A stretch of 27,028 nt of DNA from a virus: the IMG/VR virus record IMGVR_UViG_3300042879_003126, positions 1 through 27,028 of that record, one strand, 5' to 3'. Within the stretch, counting starts at the first letter, position 1, and each line of letters begins with the position of its first letter. A program made the position numbers and the translations under genes. The notes under the pieces are model-generated. The model was not told the origin of the DNA. It saw only the letters and a list, made by a program, of their open reading frames with translations, and ran no database searches. Positions 1 through 7,436 of this stretch are shown one piece after another.

Positions 1-189
1 GGCCCTGCGTACACGCGGCCAAGGGTTGCCGATTGGGGGCAGTAGCACGCCCGCTGGCAGGCCGGCCAGAGCCTGGACCGCTCGGGAGCCGGGTTTCTGC
101 GGCGGGTCGATCCTGGGGCAACGTAGCGGGCGCGAGATAAGCAAAGGCGGACATTGAGCCTGATTTAGATGCAAGAAAGTGAGGCTGAG
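1..189. other. left flank without a gene
   Basis: No convincing coding frame or RNA gene is seen here. The stretch is GC-rich and precedes the small terminase. If the window is a circular genome opened between the HNH gene and the terminase, this segment joins the repeat block at the right end and would form a noncoding gap of about 360 bases where packaging signals or a late promoter could lie. I see no clear -35/-10 pair. Confidence 0.4.
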
Positions 190-669
190 ATGGGCAAGCG
201 AGGACCAAGACCAACACCCACGGCCATCCTGAAGTTCAGGGGCAGCGAGCTCGTGGCCAAGCGCGGCGAAGAGCCGGCCGGCAGCGACGGTGCTCCCCTG
301 CTGCTTCCGTTCGTGTCGAGCGACGAGCGAGCCCGGTACTACTTCGATCGGCTGATCGAGGACCTGCGTCGCTTGGGCGTGTACGCCGCGGAGGACTACG
401 CGGCTCACAACCTGTACGCGCATCTGATGGCTGAGGGCGAGCGGGCCCACGCATCGGTGCTGGCCGAGGGCATGGTCGTTGAGTGTCGTGGTCAAAAGTG
501 GCAGAATCCGATGAAGAAGGTGCGGGACGACGCCTGGGCTGAGGCGTCGCGTATCGGCAAGGAGTTTGGGCTGACTCCTGCCAGTCGCGTGGGTCTAGTG
601 TCGTCGAGAAAGAACACACAGGGGGATGCCTCGGGCATCGACGCGCTCCTCAAACCCAAGACCGCCTAA
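190..669 (+). CDS. terS: terminase small subunit (P27-like)
   Basis: This is the probable DNA-recognition subunit of the packaging motor, working with the large terminase encoded next. The N-terminus MGKRGPRPTPTAILKFRGS is the typical opening of P27-family small terminases, and the 159-aa length fits. An in-frame ATG lies upstream at 169, but the family-like N-terminus begins at the ATG at 190, which has a purine-rich AGTGAGG stretch upstream, so I chose 190. The 3' end overlaps the large terminase start by 44 nt. HNH endonucleases often lie just upstream of such genes, and here one sits at the opposite end of the window, which hints at a circular map. Identification rests on the N-terminal motif and the neighbour. 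Confidence 0.88.
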   Translation: MGKRGPRPTPTAILKFRGSELVAKRGEEPAGSDGAPLLLPFVSSDERARYYFDRLIEDLRRLGVYAAEDYAAHNLYAHLMAEGERAHASVLAEGMVVECRGQKWQNPMKKVRDDAWAEASRIGKEFGLTPASRVGLVSSRKNTQGDASGIDALLKPKTA

Positions 670-2260
670 GCTCGGCCCCGTCGCCGGCTTCAGTGCATCG
701 GCCACCGCCCGCAAGGGCGACTGGTTTGACGTTGCGGAGTTTGCGCGCCTTGAGACGTTCTTCGGCCTGTTGCGTCACCAGAAGGGCGTGTGGGCTGGCC
801 AGCCGTTCAAGCTGCTGCCGTGGCAGCGTGATCTGCTGGGGTCGCTGCTGTGCTGGAGGCGGGCCGACGGCACCCGACGATTTCGCCAGGCGTATATCGA
901 GATCCCACGGAAGAACGGGAAAAGCACCCTGCTGGCTGCGATCGGGTTGTACATGCTGCTGTGCGATCACGAGCCAGGGGCCGAGGTCTACTGCTGTGCC
1001 AGCGCTCGCGACCAGGCCGCGATCGTTGGCGACGCCTGCCGGCAGATGGTTCAGAGCAACCAGGCACTGGCCAGCCGGGTCGAGGTGTTCCGCAACGTCA
1101 TCACGTTTGGCACGTCGAAGCTTGAGGTGCTCAGCAGCGACGCCGGCACGAAGCACGGCCGCTCGGCAAGCTGCGTGATCTTTGACGAGGTGCACACGTT
1201 CGCCGACCGCGACCTCTACGACGCCATGGTCACAAGCATGGGTGCACGCCGCCAGCCCTTGCAAGTGAGCATCACCACGGCTGGCCACGACCGAAACAGC
1301 CTCTGCTGGGAGCTGCACGACTACGCGGAGAAGGTGCGGGAGGGAATCATCGACGACCACGCTTTCATGCCGGTGGTGTTCAGTGCCCCAAAGGACGCCG
1401 ACTGGAAGAGCCCGAAGACGTGGCGGGCTGCCAACCCCAGCCTTGGCACGACGGTCACCGAAGAGTTCCTGCGGGCCGAGTGCGACAAGGCCAAGGAACT
1501 GCCGACCTACGAGACGACGTTCCGGCAGCTGTACCTGTGCCAGTGGACTGAGGCGAAGACGGTTTGGATCAGCAGCGACGCATGGAAGGCGTGCGCCTCG
1601 AGCGCCGCGGACCCCGACAGCCTTGCTGGCCGCGAGTGCTGGGGCGGGCTGGACCTGAGCACCACCACGGACCTGAGCTCGCTGGCGTTGGTGTTTCCAT
1701 CCGCGGACGGGTCCGTCGATGTTCTGTCCTGGTCGTGGTGCCCCGAGGAGGGCATCCGCCGGCGGAGCCGCAGCGACCGGGCCCCGTACGACGTGTGGGC
1801 GTCACGCGGCGACCTGATCCCGACGCCAGGCACGGTGGTGGACTACGAGTTCATCGCGGCAAAGATCCGGCAGGTGTGCGAGCGCTACTCGGTTCGACAC
1901 ATTGGCTACGACCCGTGGAACGCGACGCAGCTGGCGTCCGGGCTGTTCACAGAGGGCGTCCCCATGCTGGAGGTGCGTCAGGGCTTCCGCACCCTGTCCG
2001 AGCCGTGCAAGCGGTTGGAGGCGTTGGTCGTGAGCCGCAAGATCAGGCACCCCGACAACCAGCTGCTGAACTGGGCCGTGAGCAACACGATCACGGACGC
2101 CGATCCAGCCGGGAATCTCAAGATCTCGAAATCGAGCAGCACGGAGCGCATTGACCCCGTGGCCGCTCTTGTCACCGCCCTTGCCACGTGGTTGCACCAA
2201 CGCGATCAGGGCGGCCCCAGCGTTTACGAAGAACCCGAAAGGACGATCACATGGGTCTGA
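626..2260 (+). CDS. terL: terminase large subunit
   Basis: This is the ATP-driven packaging motor and headful/cos nuclease. The Walker A-like motif PRKNGKST is at residues 94-101 and the Walker B motif VIFDEVH is around 184-190 (D187, E188). The C-terminal RNase H-like nuclease shows GLDLSTTTD (D343), GYDPWN (D429) and a final IDPVAAL (D510), a complete set of acidic residues. The 544-aa length is normal for the HK97/phage_terminase_1 type. The ATG at 626 lies inside the small terminase gene and has AGGGGG immediately before it, which is unusually close, so a slightly different start cannot be excluded. The 3' end overlaps the portal start by 10 nt. The function is secure; the exact N-terminus is less so. 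Confidence 0.95.
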   Translation: MPRASTRSSNPRPPKLGPVAGFSASATARKGDWFDVAEFARLETFFGLLRHQKGVWAGQPFKLLPWQRDLLGSLLCWRRADGTRRFRQAYIEIPRKNGKSTLLAAIGLYMLLCDHEPGAEVYCCASARDQAAIVGDACRQMVQSNQALASRVEVFRNVITFGTSKLEVLSSDAGTKHGRSASCVIFDEVHTFADRDLYDAMVTSMGARRQPLQVSITTAGHDRNSLCWELHDYAEKVREGIIDDHAFMPVVFSAPKDADWKSPKTWRAANPSLGTTVTEEFLRAECDKAKELPTYETTFRQLYLCQWTEAKTVWISSDAWKACASSAADPDSLAGRECWGGLDLSTTTDLSSLALVFPSADGSVDVLSWSWCPEEGIRRRSRSDRAPYDVWASRGDLIPTPGTVVDYEFIAAKIRQVCERYSVRHIGYDPWNATQLASGLFTEGVPMLEVRQGFRTLSEPCKRLEALVVSRKIRHPDNQLLNWAVSNTITDADPAGNLKISKSSSTERIDPVAALVTALATWLHQRDQGGPSVYEEPERTITWV

Positions 2261-4053
2261 CCGACATCCTGCGCCGATACCTCGGCCCCACTCCGCCTCG
2301 TTCCGACTTTGAGGACACCGTCCCCATCGGGCAGGCGACCAGCGGCAGCGTTCAGTCCTACGTTCAGTCGTACTCGTACTCGGGCGAGTCGATCACGCCG
2401 GCACGTGCCCTCGAGGCCCCCAGCGTGTACGCCTGCGTGCGCCTGATTGCCTCGAGCATCAGCCGGCTCGAGTGGCAGGTGCTGCGTGAGTCGCCCGAAG
2501 GCAAGATCGCCGACTCCGCTCACCCGCTCTACAACCTGCTGAACTACGAGGCGTCCGATGACGTGGGCGCCATCCAGCTGCGTGAGAAGCTGCTGACGGA
2601 TTGCCTGCTCACCGGCAACGCATACGCCTACATCCACCGCGATGCTGGCGGTCGTCCGGTGGCCCTTGAGGCGTTGCGACCTGATTACGTCGCCATGTAC
2701 CGCGACGGAGCCAACCAGCCCTACTACCAGGTCTGGACCGGACGCTACAGCGGCAACAACGCCGAGAAGGCCATGCGCCGTTTTAGGGCGTTTGACATGT
2801 TCCACCTGGTCGGTCCAACCACGTTTGACGGCGTGCTCGGCGTGCCACCGATCCACCTGGGTCGCGATGTCATCGCCCTCGAGCTCGAGATCACCGAGTA
2901 CGTGACGCGGTTCATCGCCAACAACGCGGTGCCGGCAGGCACCCTGCAGATGCCTGGTCGCCTCAGCCCCGAAGCGTCAAAGCGTCTGCGCGAGGCGTGG
3001 CAGGCCGCTCATGGCGGCGCCAGCCGAGCCGGCCGCGTGGCGGTGCTTGAGGACGGGCTCAAGTACGAGCCGATCTCCGGCACGTTCAAGGATTCCGAGC
3101 TCATCGAGATGCGGAAGTATTGCCGACAGCAGATTGCTGCGATGTTTCAGGTGCCGGCCCACAAGGTCGGCGACACCGACTCGGGCTCGTACAACAGCAA
3201 CGAGCAGGCGGACTCGGAGTTCGTCAAGCACACGCTGGCGAGCTGGGCCGCTCGTCTTGAGCAGGAAGCCAGCCGCAAACTGGTGATGCGTGGAGAGCCT
3301 TGGTGCACCCGCATCAACTTCAGCGACCTCCTGCGGGCTGACATGACCAGCCGGTTCTCGGCGTATGCCACCGCCATCACCAACGGCATCCTGACCGTCA
3401 ACGAGGCCCGAGCCCTTGAGGGTCGCCCAGCGGTCGATGGCGGCGATCAGATCCGGGTGCCCATGAACACGGAAGCCCCCGGCCAGCAGCCCGCTCAAGG
3501 GCCTAGCGCTCCCGCTGAGGTGCCGGCAGGCAAGGAGCCATCCGTGGACCTTGAGCCCGAGGAAACGCAGCCGGAGGCGCCCACGGTGCCCGACAGCGTG
3601 GACATGGACCCCGACGACGAGGCAAAGCGGTCGGCCGAGGCCATCGGTGCCGCTCAGCGCATGGCTGCCGTGGCTGCGGTCAGGCCTGCTGTGGAGGGCG
3701 CCTTCCGTCGCCATCTGCAGCGAGTCACCGAGTACCTGCAGCGACAGCGCACTCAGGCGAAGCTCGACAAGTGGGCCCCGCCCATCGACTGCCTTGAGGG
3801 CGAGCTGCGGGACACCGTGGCCGGGTTGGGCCGGATCTTTGGCGACCAGGACAAGGCCGAGAAGGCCCTGAGCGATTGCATGCTCCGGCACGCTCGCCAC
3901 CTGCGTGGCAGCGTCGGCAAGATCGCCGAACTGAGCGACGCCATCAGCGGATGGCACACCCTGCCCGGCGCGGCTGCGGCCGAGCTGCTGGACATGGTTC
4001 GCATGGAAATCATCGACACCCCTGTCTTGGAGGACAACAATGCACAAGCCTGA
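2251..4053 (+). CDS. portal protein with long C-terminal extension
   Basis: This HK97-type portal protein forms the dodecameric DNA channel at one capsid vertex. Family-like stretches include PSVYACVRLIASSISRLEW near the N-terminus, ANQPYYQVW in the middle and FQVPAHKVGD followed by YNSNEQ. The frame is open from 2188, but the ATG at 2251 with AAAGGA about 10 nt upstream gives the expected N-terminus MGLTDILRRYLG, for 600 aa. HK97-like portals are usually near 400 aa. The excess is a proline/acid-rich linker after about residue 420 and then a charged, mostly helical domain to the end. That tail could be an internal scaffold-like or minor-head domain, which is inference. The gene overlaps the protease start by 14 nt. 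Confidence 0.93.
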   Translation: MGLTDILRRYLGPTPPRSDFEDTVPIGQATSGSVQSYVQSYSYSGESITPARALEAPSVYACVRLIASSISRLEWQVLRESPEGKIADSAHPLYNLLNYEASDDVGAIQLREKLLTDCLLTGNAYAYIHRDAGGRPVALEALRPDYVAMYRDGANQPYYQVWTGRYSGNNAEKAMRRFRAFDMFHLVGPTTFDGVLGVPPIHLGRDVIALELEITEYVTRFIANNAVPAGTLQMPGRLSPEASKRLREAWQAAHGGASRAGRVAVLEDGLKYEPISGTFKDSELIEMRKYCRQQIAAMFQVPAHKVGDTDSGSYNSNEQADSEFVKHTLASWAARLEQEASRKLVMRGEPWCTRINFSDLLRADMTSRFSAYATAITNGILTVNEARALEGRPAVDGGDQIRVPMNTEAPGQQPAQGPSAPAEVPAGKEPSVDLEPEETQPEAPTVPDSVDMDPDDEAKRSAEAIGAAQRMAAVAAVRPAVEGAFRRHLQRVTEYLQRQRTQAKLDKWAPPIDCLEGELRDTVAGLGRIFGDQDKAEKALSDCMLRHARHLRGSVGKIAELSDAISGWHTLPGAAAAELLDMVRMEIIDTPVLEDNNAQA

Positions 4054-4564
4054 ACGACGCGAAAAGGGCACTTTCTCTGGTGCTGGAGACTTGAAGGTTC
4101 GCGGTTACGCGGCCACTTGGGACACCTACGACATGGGCTCGTTTGAGGAGCGCCTTGACCAAACCGCTTTCAACCGGGCTTTGGAGCAAGCTGACGAGAT
4201 CGCCCTGCTTTGGAATCACGACACCGGCAAGCCGCTGGCCCGCGTCCGTGCCGGCAATCTGCGTCTGTGGTCCGACGACACCGGGCTGGGGTTTGAGGCC
4301 ACCCTTTCCGACACACAGTCTGGACGCGAGGCGTACGAGCTGGTGAAGTCCGGCGTGGTGACCCAGTGCTCCTTCGGTTTTCAGGTGCGCGACGAGGTGT
4401 ACGAGAAGGGTTCGACCAAGCCCCTGCGGATCATCCGAGACGCCGACCTGCTCGAAATTAGCCTTGTGACGTTCCCAGCAAACGGTTCGACCAGCGTCGA
4501 AGCCCGCGAGAAGCCAGCCGAGCCGGCGTCACGTCGCGTGCTCCGGATGTTTCCACCGGCGTGA
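4040..4564 (+). CDS. prohead protease (HK97 gp4-like, U35)
   Basis: This 174-aa serine protease of the HK97 prohead family cleaves scaffold regions during capsid maturation. LLWNHDTGKPLARV supplies the catalytic histidine (H60), TQCSFGFQV the serine (S111), and DADLLEISLVTFPAN the usual acidic site (D136/E139). The size matches stand-alone members of the family. The start overlaps the portal end by 14 nt, consistent with translational coupling. The likely substrate is the second capsid protein (5856-7172), which has a removable N-terminal region; the first capsid protein (4797-5825) lacks one. That assignment of substrate is inference. Confidence 0.93.
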   Translation: MHKPERREKGTFSGAGDLKVRGYAATWDTYDMGSFEERLDQTAFNRALEQADEIALLWNHDTGKPLARVRAGNLRLWSDDTGLGFEATLSDTQSGREAYELVKSGVVTQCSFGFQVRDEVYEKGSTKPLRIIRDADLLEISLVTFPANGSTSVEAREKPAEPASRRVLRMFPPA

Positions 4565-4796
4565 AATGTGAACCGCTATTGACCTGCCTCTTTTGGCAAG
4601 GACAATGGCGGTCGACAACTCATCACCACCGCTCTCAGCGAGCCACCGCCTAGTGCGATTCGACTGACGAGCGAGCGGACCTCCGTGCAGCCCGTGTGGC
4701 GCACTGGCCCGACCAGCGGATGTCAACGACGACGACAACCGCCGGGGCAGTGCGCCATTTTCATGCGCGGTCCCGGCGCTAACCCCGGAGACTGCG
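4565..4796. other. 232-nt gap before the capsid genes
   Basis: This is the longest noncoding gap in the head region. It contains a TTGACC hexamer at about 4578, but no good -10 at 16-18 nt, so I do not call a promoter. The sequence just before 4797 carries CCGGAGA as ribosome binding site for the first capsid gene. The gap itself suggests separate transcriptional or translational control of the two capsid genes. Confidence 0.35.
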
Positions 4797-5825
4797 ATGG
4801 CAGAAACAAAGAACACACTGGACCGTGGCGGCGAGGAATACCGCGGCCTGTTCCAGGACTACTTGCGGCACGGCACTGGCCGACTGACTGACGCCGAGGT
4901 GCGTGCACTCAGCAACAGCGGAACCGGCCTTGGCAATGTTCTTGCCCCGACCGGATGGTCCGACTTCATCGAGCTCTCGATGCGGCAGGACACGATTCTG
5001 AGCAAGGTTCGGAAGGTCACCACCGCCGGCAAGTTCACGCAGCCCATCAACGTGGCCGACGCGACGGTCAACAGCAACCAGTCCGAGACCAACATCGGAA
5101 CGGAGAGCTGGACAGCCGGCACCGCTCTTGCCCTGCCCCAGCAGGGATCTGGCGGAAGCACCACTTACACCTTCAGCCTGAAAAAGGTCACTGCGTGGAC
5201 CAAGGTCAGCAACGAGATCTTGGAAGATTCAACCGCGGCTACCAGCATCGAGGAGTTTGTGCGGGCCGAACTGGTTGCCGAACTGATCACGCAGCTCAAC
5301 TCGCAGATCCTGATTGGTGACGGCAGCACTGGATGCCAAGGAGCGTTCAACTCGGCCAAGGCGTACAGCCGAACGGCGAGCACGGGTGTTTCGACCAGCA
5401 ACAAGGCCAGCGACATTCTTGCCGCCGCCTGGGGCTCCAGCAACTCGGCGCTGTCTCCCATGGCGTTTGAGTCATGGAAGAACAGCGTCGCGGTCATCAA
5501 CAGTCGTCTGACGGGTTCCTTTGACTCGACGTTCTTCCCGCCCCTGTTCCCGCTGTTCGTCGGAAACATGCAGGATGGAACGTCGGTCGAGGGATTGCCG
5601 ACCGTCTATCACCGATTGAGCGCCACCACGCCGGCTGCCGGCGACACCCTGGTGATGTTCTTCGACCCCACCAAGTACCTGCTGGCTACCTCGTTCCGCG
5701 GATTCAGCGTGACCCGTCTGAGCGAGACCTACAGCGGGACGGACCAAACGGCATTCGTCGCATCTGTGCGTGCGGACGGTTGCCTGCTTCACACCTCTGG
5801 CGTGCTCAACGTGAACCGCGCCTGA
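4797..5825 (+). CDS. major capsid protein 1 (HK97 fold, no delta domain)
   Basis: This 342-aa protein is related to HK97 capsid proteins. It begins directly with the N-arm: RALSNSGTGLGNVLAPT at residues 36-52, followed by a long beta-rich region, the FSLKKVTAWTKVSNEILEDS helix region, an ILIGDGST motif and the A-domain with FFDPTKYLLATSFRGF. It aligns by eye with the next gene product over RALSxxGTGLG, LKK..AW.KVSxEILED and the IGDGSTG/LNGTGASG motif, so the two are paralogues. It lacks the roughly 90-residue N-terminal scaffold region of the other. GGAGA about 6 nt upstream supports the ATG. It may be the main shell protein, a vertex (pentamer) protein, or an alternative shell protein; sequence alone does not decide. 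Confidence 0.85.
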   Translation: MAETKNTLDRGGEEYRGLFQDYLRHGTGRLTDAEVRALSNSGTGLGNVLAPTGWSDFIELSMRQDTILSKVRKVTTAGKFTQPINVADATVNSNQSETNIGTESWTAGTALALPQQGSGGSTTYTFSLKKVTAWTKVSNEILEDSTAATSIEEFVRAELVAELITQLNSQILIGDGSTGCQGAFNSAKAYSRTASTGVSTSNKASDILAAAWGSSNSALSPMAFESWKNSVAVINSRLTGSFDSTFFPPLFPLFVGNMQDGTSVEGLPTVYHRLSATTPAAGDTLVMFFDPTKYLLATSFRGFSVTRLSETYSGTDQTAFVASVRADGCLLHTSGVLNVNRA

Positions 5826-5855
5826 TCGCACGCACAAACAGGAAAGGACTGGAAC

Positions 5856-7172
5856 ATGACCGAAACGTACCGCGGGCTCGTCGAAAAGATGGGAGCCCTC
5901 TACCGAGACATGCAGGCCCTGATCGACGCGGCCAACAAGAACGGCGGCGACATGAGCGCCGATGACACCAAGCGCTTCGACGCCATGCAGGCCGAGTACC
6001 GCAAGCTGCAGGAGCAGCGCGAGCGGAACGTCGCCCTGATGGGTCTGGCGGCCAAGGACAAGCAGATTGGCAGCGAGTTTGTCGACGTCGGCCCCGACGC
6101 TCCCGAGATGCGGCGCGCTCCCGCTGCCCGCGAGACCGCCCAGCGGGCCCCCCGCTTCGGCGACTTCCGCTGCAGCGACGAGTTCAGCAAGGCCTATGAG
6201 GTCTATCTGAAGCGCGGCGAGCACACCCCCGTGTCCGAGATGCGGGCCCTCAGCGAGGGCGGCACCGGCCTCGGCGACATCATTCCGCCGACCGAGTTCC
6301 ACAGCCGCATGGCCGAGCAGCTGCAGAAGATGGTTGTCCTGCGCAAGCTGGCAACCGTGATGCCGCTGGGCTCGTGGAAGCGAGACATCGCCATCGAGAG
6401 CGCCCTGGCCAGCGTGAACTGGACCACGGAAGGCTCGTCGATCACCGATTCGCTGCAGACCAACCCGACCTACAGCAACGTCGTCCTGCAGCCCAAGAAG
6501 CTCGCCGGCCTTGCCAAGGTGAGCCGCGAGCTGCTCGACGATGCTCCGGCTCGTGGTGCTGGGTTCTCCATCGAGACCATCATCACCAACAGCTTTGCCA
6601 AGTCTTTCGCTCAGACCGAGGAAGACGGCATGCTCAACGGCACCGGCGCGTCCGGACAGCCGACGGGCGTCCTGACCATCGCGGCCAGCGGCCCTTCGGT
6701 CGGCAAGCAGCTGGCGTCCAACAGCGCCATCACTGCTGTCGAGGTCATCGACTGGGTCTACAGCCTGGGCCGCGAGTATCGCTCGCACCCCAGCGCGGCG
6801 ATCCTGCTTTCGGACACCGCCCTTGGCTATGTCCGCAAGGCTGCAGCCGCAACCGGCACGCTGAACTACTTCTGGCAGCCCAGCGGCGTGCTCGGAGAGC
6901 CGGATCGGATCATGGGGATTCCGGTCTACGCGAGCCAGTACGTCCCGGCTCCGGCGACCAGCAGCCAAGGCTTTGCCTCGGGCGGCGGAATCTGCGGCAT
7001 GATCGGCGCCTTTGACTACTGCGTCATCGGCGAGCGCTCGGGCTACACGCTTCGCGTGCTGAACGAGCTCTACGCGGCGAACGATCAGGTGGGCTACGTG
7101 GCCACCAATCGCGTGGATGTGAAGCTGACCAACATGTCGGCCTTCAAGTACCTCCGCGGCGCCGCCAGCTGA
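5856..7172 (+). CDS. major capsid protein 2 (HK97 fold with delta domain)
   Basis: This 438-aa HK97-family capsid protein has the classical layout. A charged coiled-coil delta region spans roughly residues 1-75, a linker to about 125 follows, and then the mature-like N-arm with EMRALSEGGTGLGDIIPPT from residue 128. Downstream are VNWTTEGSSI (E-loop region), LQPKKLAGLAKVSRELLDD, GMLNGTGASGQPTGVL, and IMGIPVYASQYVP with a C-terminal DQVGYVATNRVDVKLTN, all typical. The start has a strong AGGAAAGGA upstream. The prohead protease should remove the N-terminal part before the RALS segment, by analogy with HK97. The gene follows its paralogue after 30 nt, so both are probably on one message. A perfect hairpin follows the stop. 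Confidence 0.95.
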   Translation: MTETYRGLVEKMGALYRDMQALIDAANKNGGDMSADDTKRFDAMQAEYRKLQEQRERNVALMGLAAKDKQIGSEFVDVGPDAPEMRRAPAARETAQRAPRFGDFRCSDEFSKAYEVYLKRGEHTPVSEMRALSEGGTGLGDIIPPTEFHSRMAEQLQKMVVLRKLATVMPLGSWKRDIAIESALASVNWTTEGSSITDSLQTNPTYSNVVLQPKKLAGLAKVSRELLDDAPARGAGFSIETIITNSFAKSFAQTEEDGMLNGTGASGQPTGVLTIAASGPSVGKQLASNSAITAVEVIDWVYSLGREYRSHPSAAILLSDTALGYVRKAAAATGTLNYFWQPSGVLGEPDRIMGIPVYASQYVPAPATSSQGFASGGGICGMIGAFDYCVIGERSGYTLRVLNELYAANDQVGYVATNRVDVKLTNMSAFKYLRGAAS

Positions 7173-7193
7173 TCGGGTTACTGAGTGATTCAA

Positions 7194-7221
7194 CCCTTGG
7201 GGAGGGAAACCTCCCCAAGGG
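7194..7221 (+). promoter_or_regulatory. perfect 12-bp hairpin with GAAA loop after capsid gene 2
   Basis: CCCTTGGGGAGG and CCTCCCCAAGGG pair perfectly around a GAAA tetraloop. No T-run follows (ATTTCG only), so as a factor-independent terminator it would be weak. It could act as partial terminator, RNase-stop or processing site that keeps capsid mRNA abundant relative to downstream genes. The location just after the most highly needed protein favours a role in setting stoichiometry. Confidence 0.75.
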
Positions 7222-7235
7222 ATTTCGAGGATGCG

Positions 7236-7436
7236 ATGAAGGTCAAGATGCTCACCAGCGTCGGAACGGCTGACGAGGGCTACGGCGAAGGTCAGGTCTA
7301 CGACCTTCCCGAGCCGCGTGCTCTTGAGTTTTTGTCCCTTGGATGGGCGGAGCAGGCCGAGTTCCACGCCGACCATCCGGAAGCGTGCGTGAAGCCGCAG
7401 TGCTGCAAGGCGACTAGGAAGGCGGCCAGGCGATGA
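7236..7436 (+). CDS. small head-region protein
   Basis: This 66-aa protein begins MKVKMLTSVGTADEGYGEGQVYDLPE. It resembles a widespread class of small proteins next to phage capsid genes whose N-terminus reads like MKVxxLTSxxG...GDVxDLP. The frame is open from 7185, but that start lies in the hairpin; the ATG at 7236 has GAGG 5 nt upstream. The C-terminus is basic and contains two cysteines in QCCK. Its function is not known to me; related proteins are usually annotated as hypothetical. It overlaps the next gene by ATGA. Confidence 0.75.
   Translation: MKVKMLTSVGTADEGYGEGQVYDLPEPRALEFLSLGWAEQAEFHADHPEACVKPQCCKATRKAARR

Noticed and set aside
4578-4610. Late promoter before the capsid genes
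   Set aside because: A TTGACC hexamer is present, but no acceptable -10 lies at the right spacing.
5472-7376. 634-aa minus-strand open frame over both capsid genes
   Set aside because: It is antisense to two clear capsid genes, in GC-rich DNA where long antisense frames are expected, and has no recognisable domain.
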